In this document: piece by piece, positions 1 to 7,788 of the stretch
Layout of the letters: each line of letters opens with the position of its first letter
Position numbering within the stretch: position 1 is the first letter of the stretch
DNA from: Legionella septentrionalis
Lineage (GTDB): Bacteria > Pseudomonadota > Gammaproteobacteria > Legionellales > Legionellaceae
DNA: 64,000 nt
Direction: 5' to 3'
Assembly: GCF_003989745.1 (NCBI RefSeq)
Contig: NZ_RZGS01000005.1
Coordinates: 1 to 64,000, forward strand
Translations under genes and position numbers: made by a program
Notes under the pieces: generated by a model
Database searches by the model: none
What the model saw: the letters and a program-made list of their open reading frames with translations, nothing else
What the model was told of the DNA's origin: nothing

Positions 1-216
1 ATTGGCTGCCGCGATCAGAATGAACGATAACCTCTTTAGGAAATTTACGCCTAAATAAAGCCATGGAGAGCGCGTCACATACTAAATTTTTTTTCATGCG
101 CTTATCCATAGACCAACCTATCACAGCACGCGAGTACAAATCGATTACTACTGCAAGGTATAGCCATCCTTCCTGGGTACGAATATAGGTAATATCGCAC
201 GCCCATTTTTGATTAT
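1..216 (-). mobile_element. IS3-family transposase (orfB) remnant, truncated
   Basis: The minus strand reads as the middle of an IS3-type integrase-core transposase, with the recognisable pieces [31 protein letters not shown] and HSDRGSQ. The first two surround the first catalytic Asp of the DDE (rve) core, and the HSDRG block precedes the second. The frame runs off the left edge of the window. At its 5' end it meets an in-frame stop just above position 216, so the N-terminal part of orfB and all of orfA are missing on this side. No terminal inverted repeat could be recognised at the break. It lies on the 3' side of tRNA-Pro, where integrated elements commonly sit, and is probably a dead fragment. 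Confidence 0.85.
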
Positions 217-251
217 TATTTCAATCAAAATTAAATAGCACACTAAAAAAA

Positions 252-473
252 TTGGAAAATCTGATCACGCTACATCTATCGCTTGCTGATAAACGTGATA
301 AAGAAATAATCAAAGATTATATTAAGGCTTGTTTCTCTGGAAAATGGTTCAGCATAATAGATAGGTTTCAAGATACTCCCGAGGTTAAATTAGGTAAGGT
401 CTCTCTCAAGGATTTAGAGGATAGAATAAATTCCAGAACAAAAGAACTTGAAGAGAAACGGGCTAATTATTGA
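252..473 (+). CDS. small hypothetical protein or gene fragment (73 aa, TTG start)
   Basis: A 73-residue charged, mostly helical reading frame rich in Lys, Glu and Asp. It has no ATG; the only usable start is a TTG at 252, and no clear Shine-Dalgarno sequence precedes it. It lies between the IS3 remnant and tRNA-Pro, so it may be the surviving 3' end of a larger gene of an integrated element. I recognise no family. About 10 bases after the stop, the motif agtacacc occurs twice close together. Treat it as a doubtful gene. Confidence 0.35.
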   Translation: MENLITLHLSLADKRDKEIIKDYIKACFSGKWFSIIDRFQDTPEVKLGKVSLKDLEDRINSRTKELEEKRANY

Positions 474-572
474 ATCTTGAAAGTACACCCAGAAGTACAC
501 CTAGCAGTATTTTTGATTTTTAAGAAGTTTAACTAATAAATCTTTAACTTATTGATTTTAAAGGGGAACTTT

Positions 573-649
573 TGGTCGGGACGGCGGGATTTGAACCCAC
601 GACCCCTAGCGCCCCATGCTAGTACGCTACCAGACTGCGCCACGCCCCG
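573..649 (-). tRNA. tRNA-Pro(GGG)
   Basis: On the minus strand a full cloverleaf can be folded. The acceptor arm is CGGGGCG paired with CGTCCCG, the T arm contains GTTCAAATC, and the anticodon stem is CTAGC/GCTAG around a loop with anticodon GGG, which reads proline codons CCC/CCT. The CCA end is encoded (573-575). The 3' end points toward the IS remnant and orphan frame at 1-473, which fits use of this tRNA as an integration site. Confidence 0.95.
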
Positions 650-723
650 ACAGGAAGCGGAATAATAACTGGTCTTGGCTTAAATAACAAGGATGTACTC
701 GCGTAAATCTGCTAAAAGTTCAT

Positions 724-741
724 GGAGCCTTGAAAGGCTCC
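724..741 (-). terminator. hairpin after the 81-residue gene
   Basis: Inverted repeat GGAGCC/GGCTCC (6 bp stem, 6 nt loop), starting 11 nt past the stop of the minus-strand gene at 752-997. On that strand it is followed by a short T-containing tract. A weak intrinsic terminator is likely. Confidence 0.45.
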
Positions 742-751
742 GGATGTTAGA

Positions 752-997
752 TTACTTTCTGTATACTTCTCGCCACCAGCTGCTATTGGTTGAAGAAACC
801 CAATCAGCTTGGCGCAATTTTGTTACAAATTCTTCTGTTTTTTCAGGAGTAGAGTGTTCTTTGTCCAGCTTGATGCACCAATCCCAGTCGCCGGAGGTAG
901 ACCATATTTCCTTCACGCCCGGCCACTTGGATACTTTGTCTGTATCAGTCCAGGATTCCTTTGTTTTTAAAAATATAACGCTATTCCATGCTGCCAT
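752..997 (-). CDS. small conserved-looking protein, possible Lrp/AsnC ligand-binding (RAM)-like domain
   Basis: An 81-residue acidic, Trp-rich protein. The ATG is preceded by a strong AAGGAG-type ribosome site on the minus strand, and a hairpin follows the stop, so this is a real gene. The antisense frame over the same DNA has no such signals. The pattern (PGV, then a GDWDW-type turn, then an EEFV helix, then an ending like WVSSTNSSW) resembles the stand-alone ligand-binding half of Lrp/AsnC regulators, a dimeric alpha/beta barrel. That resemblance is by eye and weak. There is no DNA-binding half, no signal peptide and no membrane segment. Function unknown. Confidence 0.7.
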   Translation of the reverse strand: MAAWNSVIFLKTKESWTDTDKVSKWPGVKEIWSTSGDWDWCIKLDKEHSTPEKTEEFVTKLRQADWVSSTNSSWWREVYRK

Positions 998-1087
998 GTT
1001 TTTATCTCCTTATTTTTATTTGCAAGCGTAGCGCCTGGATCTAAATAGTAGGACAAAAAAAGCAGGCTTTCCAACAGGATAAATGCT

Positions 1088-1107
1088 GGCAAGTTTAAAA
1101 ACTTGCC
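1088..1107 (-). terminator. hairpin after gcdH
   Basis: Perfect inverted repeat GGCAAGTTT/AAACTTGCC with a 2-nt centre, 5 nt beyond the stop of the glutaryl-CoA dehydrogenase gene. No clean T-run follows on the minus strand, so termination efficiency is uncertain. Confidence 0.45.
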
Positions 1108-1112
1108 TTTAG

Positions 1113-2270
1113 TTATCCAAAAGCATTAATCCCGGTAATATGTTTGCCCAATACCAGAGTGTGCACGTTATCTGTGCCCTCATAAGTATAAACTGATTCC
1201 AAATTCAACATATGGCGAATGATGGGATACTCCAGGCTGATGCCGTTAGCTCCCAATAAATTGCGGCAGGAACGCGCTATCTTCAATGCTTCCCGGCATG
1301 CATTCCCTTTCGCCAAAGAAATCATGACAGGCGTATCGCGGTTTTCATCTTTAAGCCGGCCAATTCGTAAATTTAAAAATTGTGATTTAACAATTTCAGT
1401 GTACATTGCCGCCAAGTCTTTTTGAATCAACTGGAATGAAGCCAAAGGTTTGCCAAATTGCTTGCGCTCAAGTAAATAATTGCGGGCTACGTCAAAACAA
1501 CCGATGGCAGCTCCCATAGCTCCCCAAGCAATACCATAGCGTGCTTGACTCAAACAACTGAGTGCCGCCCCCAAACCCCGCTCGCTCCCTGGAAGCAAAT
1601 TTTCATCAGGCACGAACACATCATCGAACACCAATTCGCCGGTAAGCGAAGCGCGCAGAGACATCTTCATTTTTATTTCTTTACGTGTAAACCCGTTAAA
1701 TTCTTTTTCAACTATAAAACCGCGAATCCCTTGCTCAGTTCTTGCCCACACGATAGCAATGTCGGCAATTGGTGCATTGGTTATCCACATTTTGGCACCA
1801 TGCAGGCGCCAGCCGCCATTAACTTTGCGCGCCATCGTGCGCATGCTGGCCGGATCTGAGCCTGAATCAGGTTCAGTTAAGCCAAAACAACCGATTACTT
1901 CTCCCGCAGCCATAGCAGGTAAAAACCGCCTGCGTTGCTCTTCGTTGCCGTAGCGGAAAATCGGGTACATGCACAAAGAACTTTGTACCGATACAAAACT
2001 GCGCAAACCGCTGTCGCCTCGTTCCAATTCCTGGCAAACCAAACCGTAAGCTACGTATGATGCAGCAGCACCACCATACTCCGCGGGTAAAACCAAGCCT
2101 AAAAGCCCCAAATCAGCCGATTTTTTTATCAGCTCACGCGGAAAAACGGCCTCTTCAAAAGCATCTGCCATGAGCGGCGTCACCTCGTTATCGACGAAAC
2201 GGGCCACGCTGTCGCGAATCATACGCTCATCATCTTGCAGCAACTCATCCAGAAATAGTAAGTCGTCCAC
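1113..2270 (-). CDS. gcdH: glutaryl-CoA dehydrogenase (acyl-CoA dehydrogenase family)
   Basis: 385 residues, the usual family length. FAD-dependent oxidative decarboxylation of glutaryl-CoA to crotonyl-CoA in lysine/tryptophan catabolism is the expected reaction. Seen: the N-terminal helical domain with RSFVSVQSSL, the central FAD-binding stretch GCFGLTEPDSGSD followed by the WITNAP motif, and the C-terminal TYEGTDNVH. Its Glu (about residue 364) matches the catalytic base of human GCDH. The start is GTG at 2270 with AAGGAGA upstream. The first 26 nt overlap the end of the upstream E1 gene, so the two are co-transcribed and probably translationally coupled. The specific substrate is inferred from the RSFVSVQSS signature and could be another short acyl-CoA. 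Confidence 0.88.
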   Translation of the reverse strand: MDDLLFLDELLQDDERMIRDSVARFVDNEVTPLMADAFEEAVFPRELIKKSADLGLLGLVLPAEYGGAAASYVAYGLVCQELERGDSGLRSFVSVQSSLCMYPIFRYGNEEQRRRFLPAMAAGEVIGCFGLTEPDSGSDPASMRTMARKVNGGWRLHGAKMWITNAPIADIAIVWARTEQGIRGFIVEKEFNGFTRKEIKMKMSLRASLTGELVFDDVFVPDENLLPGSERGLGAALSCLSQARYGIAWGAMGAAIGCFDVARNYLLERKQFGKPLASFQLIQKDLAAMYTEIVKSQFLNLRIGRLKDENRDTPVMISLAKGNACREALKIARSCRNLLGANGISLEYPIIRHMLNLESVYTYEGTDNVHTLVLGKHITGINAFG

Positions 2271-4485
2271 TTTCTTTCTCCTTATTCGTAGAATGCAATG
2301 CCATTACGGCAGCAATAATTTTGTCGCGACTTGGCAACAAATATTGCCAGGATGTACCAAGCGGGATAAAGCAATCCTCTCCCGTAATGCGTTTTATTTT
2401 TATACGCGAAGAAGCTTGCTCGAGTAACAAAGCCATCAAACCCTCGCTTACAGAACCACTGCGGCGGCCTTCATCCACAATCAGTATCCGTTTTGCCTTA
2501 GCGGTTTCCCGTAAAATAGCCTCGGCAGGCAATGGACTTAACCAGTGCAAATCTACAATTTTCACCATGATTCCGTGTCGCTCTTCCAATATTTTTGCGG
2601 CTTGCCTGGACAAATAATATCCATTTCCATACGTGAGGATAACGGTATCACCCTTCCCATAGGTACTCACTTCAGCAAACGGAATACTGGCATCAAGCGC
2701 TGGATAGTCAAATAGCCAACCATTATCACCTGTCTCATGTAAATCTTTGGTCATATAAAGTGCGATAGGTTCCAGAAAAACCACTACCCGGCCTTGCTCT
2801 TGCGCCAGGCGCAGGCAGGTGCGCAGAAGTTTTGCTGCATCAGGTCCATTGGATGGACATGCAACGATGACGCCTGGAAGGTCACGCAAAACGGCAATGG
2901 AATTATCGTTATGGAAATGCCCGCCAAAGCCTTTCTGATAGGCCAGGGAAGCAATGCGAATCACCATGGGATTTTGATATTGGCCATTTGAAAAAAAGGA
3001 AAGTGTGGCTGCTTCCCCCCGCAATTGATCTTCTGCGTTATGGAGATAAGCAAGGAATTGTATTTCCGGAACCGGTAGAAAACCATTGTGAGCAAGCCCA
3101 ATGGCAGTACCTAAAATTGTGGTTTCATCCAAGAGGGTATCAAATACACGGCGCAGGCCAAAGCGGGCCTGCAGGTCGGCAGTGACCCGGTAAACCCCGC
3201 CTTTTTTTCCTACATCTTCACCAAATATCAACATATTGGGGTACTGCAGCATAAGATCAGTCAGGGCAAAATTAATATGCTGCGCTAGGTTACGCTTCGC
3301 CGTTAATTGTGAATAAGACGCTGCGAACCGCTGCTTCCGGCTTGCCTCATCCGGAATTGGATAATTTTGCAGTTTGTTAACCTTTGGCAGCAAAGAAGAC
3401 ATGACCGCTTCAGCATTCGCCAATTGCTGACAATTTATCACCTCAATGGCCTTCGCTTTAATGAGAGCACGATTGTCTTCGTATAAATCAATAATGGCAT
3501 TTTGCGTCATCCACCCTTCGCGATACAGTAATGCTGCCGTATGTAAAAGCGGATCATCGGCTTCGGTTTGCTCAATTTCCACTTGCGTACGATATTGAGA
3601 TTCAATGTCTGAACCAGCATGCCCCAATAACCGTACACAACGCATGTGTAAAAATACCACTTGTTTCTTTACCCGTGCGAGTTGCTCTGCTTGCAAGGCT
3701 TTGCGGTAGCAATCCGCTATGTTTAAACCATCGCAGGCAATGTAGTGAATATTTGGCCGGCTCTTTATGGAAAGTTCAATCCAGTTTTGCGGAGTAGGCA
3801 CCGAAATACCCAGTCCATTATCTTCACAAATAAATATTAGCGGCAACGGGTAGTGCTGTTCCACAATCCAGGCGCTGGCATTTATTGTGGTTTGTGCCGC
3901 TGCATGGTTGGTCGATGCATCGCCAAAAGAGCACAAAATCACCGAATCGCCAGGTAATTTACTCGGAACATGCAACTCTGTAGCGCGCCTAATCGAAAAA
4001 GCTGCGCCCAATGCTTTGGGCAAATGCGATGCGATGGTTGAAGTTTGCGGCGGGATGTACAAGGGCACGCTGCCAAATACTTTATGACGCCCCCCGGCAA
4101 TAGGATCATCTGCCGCGGCCACTAAAGACAATAAGATATCGCGCACACCGTCGCAACCTCCACATTGCTTTGCACGCTGTAGATAAAAAGCTGCACTGCG
4201 ATAGTGCAGAAATGCCATGTCGGTATGCCTAAACACCTGGCCAAAAACCGCATTGCCTTCGTGACCACTGCTGCCTATGGTGTAATAAGATAAACCTTTT
4301 TCCTTAAGCTGGCGCGCGATTAAGTCAAGCTGACGTGATTTTATTTGTGAATCAAAAAGGTCGATGGCGGTTTTTTTATCTAACCCGGCCTCAGTGGGCG
4401 TAGTTTTCGTTTTAGGTTCGGGAAACTCGGCTTGCCTGACCCGCTTAATAAATTGTTCATCCACAACGCTTGCTCGGTCTAACAT
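2245..4485 (-). CDS. fused E1 alpha/beta 2-oxoacid dehydrogenase (thiamine-diphosphate dependent)
   Basis: About 746 residues. The N-terminal half is an E1-alpha domain with the thiamine-diphosphate motif GDAS...ICEDN (about residues 188-223). The C-terminal half is an E1-beta transketolase-like domain (LIFGEDVGKKGG, then FDTLLDE, then the C-terminal transketolase fold near IVDEGRRSGS). Such fusions of the branched-chain/2-oxoacid E1 type decarboxylate a 2-oxoacid and pass the acyl group to a lipoyl E2. No E2 or E3 gene is in the window. A TTG at 4581 would add 32 residues. ATG 4485 is preferred because AGGG lies 7 nt before it and the extra residues look non-conserved. It overlaps gcdH by 26 nt, which suggests its product is, or feeds, glutaryl-CoA. 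Substrate unproven. Confidence 0.82.
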   Translation of the reverse strand: MLDRASVVDEQFIKRVRQAEFPEPKTKTTPTEAGLDKKTAIDLFDSQIKSRQLDLIARQLKEKGLSYYTIGSSGHEGNAVFGQVFRHTDMAFLHYRSAAFYLQRAKQCGGCDGVRDILLSLVAAADDPIAGGRHKVFGSVPLYIPPQTSTIASHLPKALGAAFSIRRATELHVPSKLPGDSVILCSFGDASTNHAAAQTTINASAWIVEQHYPLPLIFICEDNGLGISVPTPQNWIELSIKSRPNIHYIACDGLNIADCYRKALQAEQLARVKKQVVFLHMRCVRLLGHAGSDIESQYRTQVEIEQTEADDPLLHTAALLYREGWMTQNAIIDLYEDNRALIKAKAIEVINCQQLANAEAVMSSLLPKVNKLQNYPIPDEASRKQRFAASYSQLTAKRNLAQHINFALTDLMLQYPNMLIFGEDVGKKGGVYRVTADLQARFGLRRVFDTLLDETTILGTAIGLAHNGFLPVPEIQFLAYLHNAEDQLRGEAATLSFFSNGQYQNPMVIRIASLAYQKGFGGHFHNDNSIAVLRDLPGVIVACPSNGPDAAKLLRTCLRLAQEQGRVVVFLEPIALYMTKDLHETGDNGWLFDYPALDASIPFAEVSTYGKGDTVILTYGNGYYLSRQAAKILEERHGIMVKIVDLHWLSPLPAEAILRETAKAKRILIVDEGRRSGSVSEGLMALLLEQASSRIKIKRITGEDCFIPLGTSWQYLLPSRDKIIAAVMALHSTNKEKESGRLTISG

Positions 4486-4758
4486 GATAACACCCTGTAC
4501 TGTTAGCGCTTGTTTATCAGACAAGCTTTTTATAGCTCGCAAAGAGCTGATTCCATTCTCGTCAAAGGATCTGAGGGACAAGATTTTACCTGACTCAACG
4601 TCCGGATCTTTGCAGAAATATAAAAGCCGCCCGCCTTAACGACGAATCAGTATAGTGAAAGGACTTTCAAAAAAACAAGCATATGAGCAAAAAATACCGG
4701 CAGTGGTAAGAACAGAATCCATATCCTACAATTTAACAAGAACCGCAGGGAGCATGTC

Positions 4759-4926
4759 ATGAAACGCGCACTTTTATATGTATGTTTTCTTCAGCTTACC
4801 GCTTGCGGTTTTACTAACCCCACCATCATAGAAACGCGAGAAGTGCTGGTTAGCCCGCCTAAAAAAATTACATTCTGCAATGATGGTACAGTGGATGTTA
4901 CCTGCACGAAAATTAAATATTACTGA
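4759..4926 (+). CDS. small predicted lipoprotein (55 aa)
   Basis: A 55-codon gene. ATG 4759 follows an AGGGAG ribosome site about 8 nt upstream. The N-terminus MKRALLYVCFLQLTACGF is a lipoprotein signal with lipobox LTAC, so Cys16 would be lipidated. The mature part is only about 40 residues, contains two Cys (CNDGTVDVTC) that could form a disulfide, and ends in KIKYY. It sits 59 nt upstream of the D-Ala-D-Ala dipeptidase gene in the same direction. It resembles the many tiny outer-membrane lipoproteins of Legionellales, but I recognise no named family. Confidence 0.7.
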   Translation: MKRALLYVCFLQLTACGFTNPTIIETREVLVSPPKKITFCNDGTVDVTCTKIKYY

Positions 4927-4985
4927 ACCGATTCTTTATCATTTGCAAACCACCCCTTATAATTTGGCTTTAACTGAGAGCCAAA

Positions 4986-5672
4986 ATGAAACGCATTGTT
5001 TTAATTTTATTGCTTTTTTATCTGCGACCAAGCCATGCTCTGCCTGAAAATTTTGTTTATCTGCATGAGTTGGCGCCAGAAATTATTGAAGAGATACGCT
5101 ATGCCAGCAGCAATAATTTTATGGGACAACCGGCTCCAGGTTACGTGAGTCCTCGCTGCGTCCTAAGCCGGCCTGCCGCCTTGCAGTTAAAGCAAGCACA
5201 AGAAGCCATCCGGGCGCAAGGATACACCATCAAAGTATATGATTGTTACCGGCCCCAACAAGCCGTGAATGCTTTCTACACCTGGGCGCAAGATATGAAT
5301 GACACGCGGATGAAAGAAGCTTTTTATCCGTCTGAAATAAAAGAAGCATTATTCAGTAAAGGCTATATTGCTCTACACTCCGGACATACGCGCGGCAGTA
5401 CAGTTGATTTGACCTTGGTTAAACTCCCACAGGCAAACTCAATGCAAAAACCAGAAGATAACGCGGTGGATATGGGTACACCTTTTGATTTTTTTGACGA
5501 GCGCGCCGCAGTGTTTTATCCCAAGTTAGCAAAAGAGCAAAAAAACAACCGCATGTTATTGCGAAAATTAATGATTGCTAATGGCTTTATCCCCTATGAG
5601 AAGGAGTGGTGGCATTTTACCTTGAAAAATGAACCTTATCCCGAAACCTATTTTAATTTTTCTGTTCAGTAG
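4986..5672 (+). CDS. ddpX: D-alanyl-D-alanine dipeptidase (VanX/DdpX family)
   Basis: 228 residues. A Sec signal peptide (MKRIVLILLLFYLRPSHA) places the enzyme in the periplasm. The peptidase M15D zinc site is complete: SGHTRGSTVD supplies His134 and Asp141, and EWWH near the C-terminus supplies the catalytic Glu207 and His210. Arg89 in DCYRP matches the transition-state Arg of VanX. It hydrolyses D-Ala-D-Ala, most likely to recycle dipeptide from peptidoglycan, since no vanA/vanH partners are present. The gene is monocistronic or shares a transcript with the small lipoprotein upstream. Confidence 0.92.
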   Translation: MKRIVLILLLFYLRPSHALPENFVYLHELAPEIIEEIRYASSNNFMGQPAPGYVSPRCVLSRPAALQLKQAQEAIRAQGYTIKVYDCYRPQQAVNAFYTWAQDMNDTRMKEAFYPSEIKEALFSKGYIALHSGHTRGSTVDLTLVKLPQANSMQKPEDNAVDMGTPFDFFDERAAVFYPKLAKEQKNNRMLLRKLMIANGFIPYEKEWWHFTLKNEPYPETYFNFSVQ

Positions 5673-5781
5673 TTTCACAGAAACTTTACGGAGATGACGT
5701 GTCACTCTTTAAAGCCGATTAACCAAGCCTGTTATGCCGCAACGTCCTATAGTTAATTTACCTGTTTGCTAATGAAAACTC

Positions 5782-5937
5782 ATGAATAAATATCTCCTGT
5801 TGGCAGTACAAGCCCTGCCCCTTCTCATTACTCTAGGGATGCTTGCTATTTTCTGGTTATTGGGCGCTGGGCAATGCATCACTTTTGAAACTTTACAAAC
5901 TTATTATCCATCGGGAAAAGCATGGGAAATTTACTGA
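5782..5937 (+). CDS. tiny membrane protein (51 aa)
   Basis: A 51-residue frame from ATG 5782 to TGA 5935-5937. Residues 4-28 form one strongly hydrophobic helix (LLLAVQALPLLITLGMLAIF), followed by a short polar tail with one Cys. Its stop overlaps the start of the next tiny frame (TGATG), typical of translational coupling, which supports both being real. There is no strong ribosome site in front. Family unknown. Confidence 0.5.
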   Translation: MNKYLLLAVQALPLLITLGMLAIFWLLGAGQCITFETLQTYYPSGKAWEIY

Positions 5938-6086
5938 TGTCGGGTAAAAGCCCAGATTTTAATATCCTGCTGAAACCGCAAGTCATCTTTTTATTGCCAG
6001 GACTCGTCCTCTTGTCATTATTCCCTTTTTTTATAAAAATTTTATTGCAAGATAAAAGAGATAAATTAAGAAATCTTAGCCGTTAG
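5937..6086 (+). CDS. tiny membrane protein (49 aa), coupled to the previous one
   Basis: A 49-residue frame whose ATG shares one base with the preceding stop (TGATG). One hydrophobic helix (VIFLLPGLVLLSLFPFFIKILL) is followed by a strongly basic tail (DKRDKLRNLSR), the positive-inside arrangement expected for a cytoplasmic C-terminus. The last 21 nt overlap the 3' end of the opposite-strand GGDEF-EAL gene. Function unknown. It could work with the 51-residue partner as a two-part membrane peptide. Confidence 0.45.
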   Translation: MSGKSPDFNILLKPQVIFLLPGLVLLSLFPFFIKILLQDKRDKLRNLSR

Positions 6087-7700
6087 CAGCTGGTTAAACT
6101 CATGCATGCGCATGGCTTGCGCAAGATGCGGCCCGTTACCGATTTTGCAGCCTAGCTCAAGCAAACCTTGCAGTGTATTTTCATCCGGAATCCCATCGGC
6201 AACTACGGTGAGATTCATGGATTCTGCCAGTTTGATAATGGCACGCACAATGCTGTGTTTTTTCTCATCCTTCATCATGTTTATAACGAATGACTTATCG
6301 ATTTTTATTTCATTGATGGGAAAATTGGTCAAATATAGGAAGGATGAATAGCCACTGGCAAAATCACTGATGGTAATCGTTACCCCTAGAGCGGCTAATT
6401 GATTAAGCACATTAATTGAGCGGGTTTGATCGCCAAGGCAGGTTTTTTCAGTCAATTCGATGTTCAATAACGGTGGCGGAACACCATCTTTTTTGATGAG
6501 CTCTTCGATCAACCCCGGCAATGCCATGTCCATGCTATAAAGATAAGTTCTCATATAAATGGGTTGCTGCATGTGCTGCCAGCGCGCCAATTGTTTTATT
6601 GCATTCTGTAAGGCATACAGCGTTAGATTTTTTACCAAAGGCGTTCCTTCCACCACTTCAGCAAATTTTTCATTGTTGAACATGCCGTATTTCGTATGAT
6701 CAAAATTTAAAACAGTTTCAGCGCCTATTATTTTTTTCTCTGCGAGATTGAAATCCGCTTGCAGCAAGATTTCAATTTCTGCATGTTCAATTGCTTCGGT
6801 AAGTTCTTTTAACATCATAGGTTTTGCTTTGTAATTGCTGCTCATGGTCGCTTCATACACGGCATGCGGCTGATTTTCTTTTTCAGCATGAAACAATGCC
6901 ATCATGGCATGATTTAATAATTCTTCATCATTTTTGCCGTGATTTGGGTAAAGTGCGACCCCGGCAGTTGTTTGTATATCGAGGTTACTGCCATCAATCA
7001 TAAAATTGACGGATGTATCTTCAATAATATTGGATAAAATATCTTCCAGATTATGCTCTTTGCGCAACCGGGGAATTAAAATGGCAAACTCGGCAGCTTG
7101 CAGGCGAGCTACCATGTTCATACCCATATAAGCCTGCAACATATAGGGTTCCAGCAATATGGATTTCAATTTTTCAGTAAACTGCAACAAGAGACTGTTT
7201 GCACTAAAGTTCCCGAAATTATAGTTAATCTCTTTAAAATTGCGGATGGCTAACACAATTAAGGCCAATTCTTCCCCTTTTTGTATTTGTTGTATAGCTT
7301 GATTCATGCGCTGGCTTAGCAAACGATTATTAGGAAGATTGGTCAAACTGTCGTGATTACTTTCGTATTTAAGCTTTAATTCAAGATCACCGCTTTTAGT
7401 CGCCATTTCCCTGGTTTTATCTTCAATAATGGATTCAGCCTTGCTGGCTAATTCATAACAAAACGATTGTCCCCAGTATGCAAACATGAATGGAGTAATA
7501 TCCAGAGCCCATATGGCAGGGTTGCTTGTTTGCGCCGCAATCATGCCTTCGAGGCTTATCCTGCCGGTTAGTTGATAGGAAACCAACATGGAAGCCAGGA
7601 GAATACTGGTTAAAGAAATAATCAAACCCAGGATGGCATAACGGTTAACATGGCCCTTTAAGATGCTTGAAGTAAGCGCAAAATGCCTTTTGATATTCAT
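6066..7700 (-). CDS. membrane-linked degenerate GGDEF-EAL protein
   Basis: 544 residues with one or two N-terminal membrane helices (about 22-45 and possibly 60-80), a short coiled linker, then a GGDEF domain and an EAL domain. Both active sites are eroded. The GGDEF motif reads QAAEF (201-205), EAL reads ETV near residue 328, the DDFG loop reads SDFA, and the metal-binding VAEG reads VADG. KIDKSFV is retained. It is therefore unlikely to make or cleave c-di-GMP and may act as a receptor or scaffold. The family fold is clear from NHDSLTNLPNNRLL and ASGYSSFLYL. ATG 7700 has only a weak ribosome site. An intact-motif GGDEF-EAL protein lies at 25353. Confidence 0.88.
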   Translation of the reverse strand: MNIKRHFALTSSILKGHVNRYAILGLIISLTSILLASMLVSYQLTGRISLEGMIAAQTSNPAIWALDITPFMFAYWGQSFCYELASKAESIIEDKTREMATKSGDLELKLKYESNHDSLTNLPNNRLLSQRMNQAIQQIQKGEELALIVLAIRNFKEINYNFGNFSANSLLLQFTEKLKSILLEPYMLQAYMGMNMVARLQAAEFAILIPRLRKEHNLEDILSNIIEDTSVNFMIDGSNLDIQTTAGVALYPNHGKNDEELLNHAMMALFHAEKENQPHAVYEATMSSNYKAKPMMLKELTEAIEHAEIEILLQADFNLAEKKIIGAETVLNFDHTKYGMFNNEKFAEVVEGTPLVKNLTLYALQNAIKQLARWQHMQQPIYMRTYLYSMDMALPGLIEELIKKDGVPPPLLNIELTEKTCLGDQTRSINVLNQLAALGVTITISDFASGYSSFLYLTNFPINEIKIDKSFVINMMKDEKKHSIVRAIIKLAESMNLTVVADGIPDENTLQGLLELGCKIGNGPHLAQAMRMHEFNQLLTAKIS

Positions 7701-7788
7701 AATACGCGATCACTTTGATGAATATACAAAGGAAATCGGCAAATTTTGCTACAACTTTAACCGCCAGAAACATAGCCATGCTTGCGCA

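Noticed and set aside
693-1031. Plus-strand frame of 112 codons opposite the 81-residue gene
   Set aside because: No ribosome site. The minus-strand gene has a strong one and a downstream hairpin, so this is a shadow.
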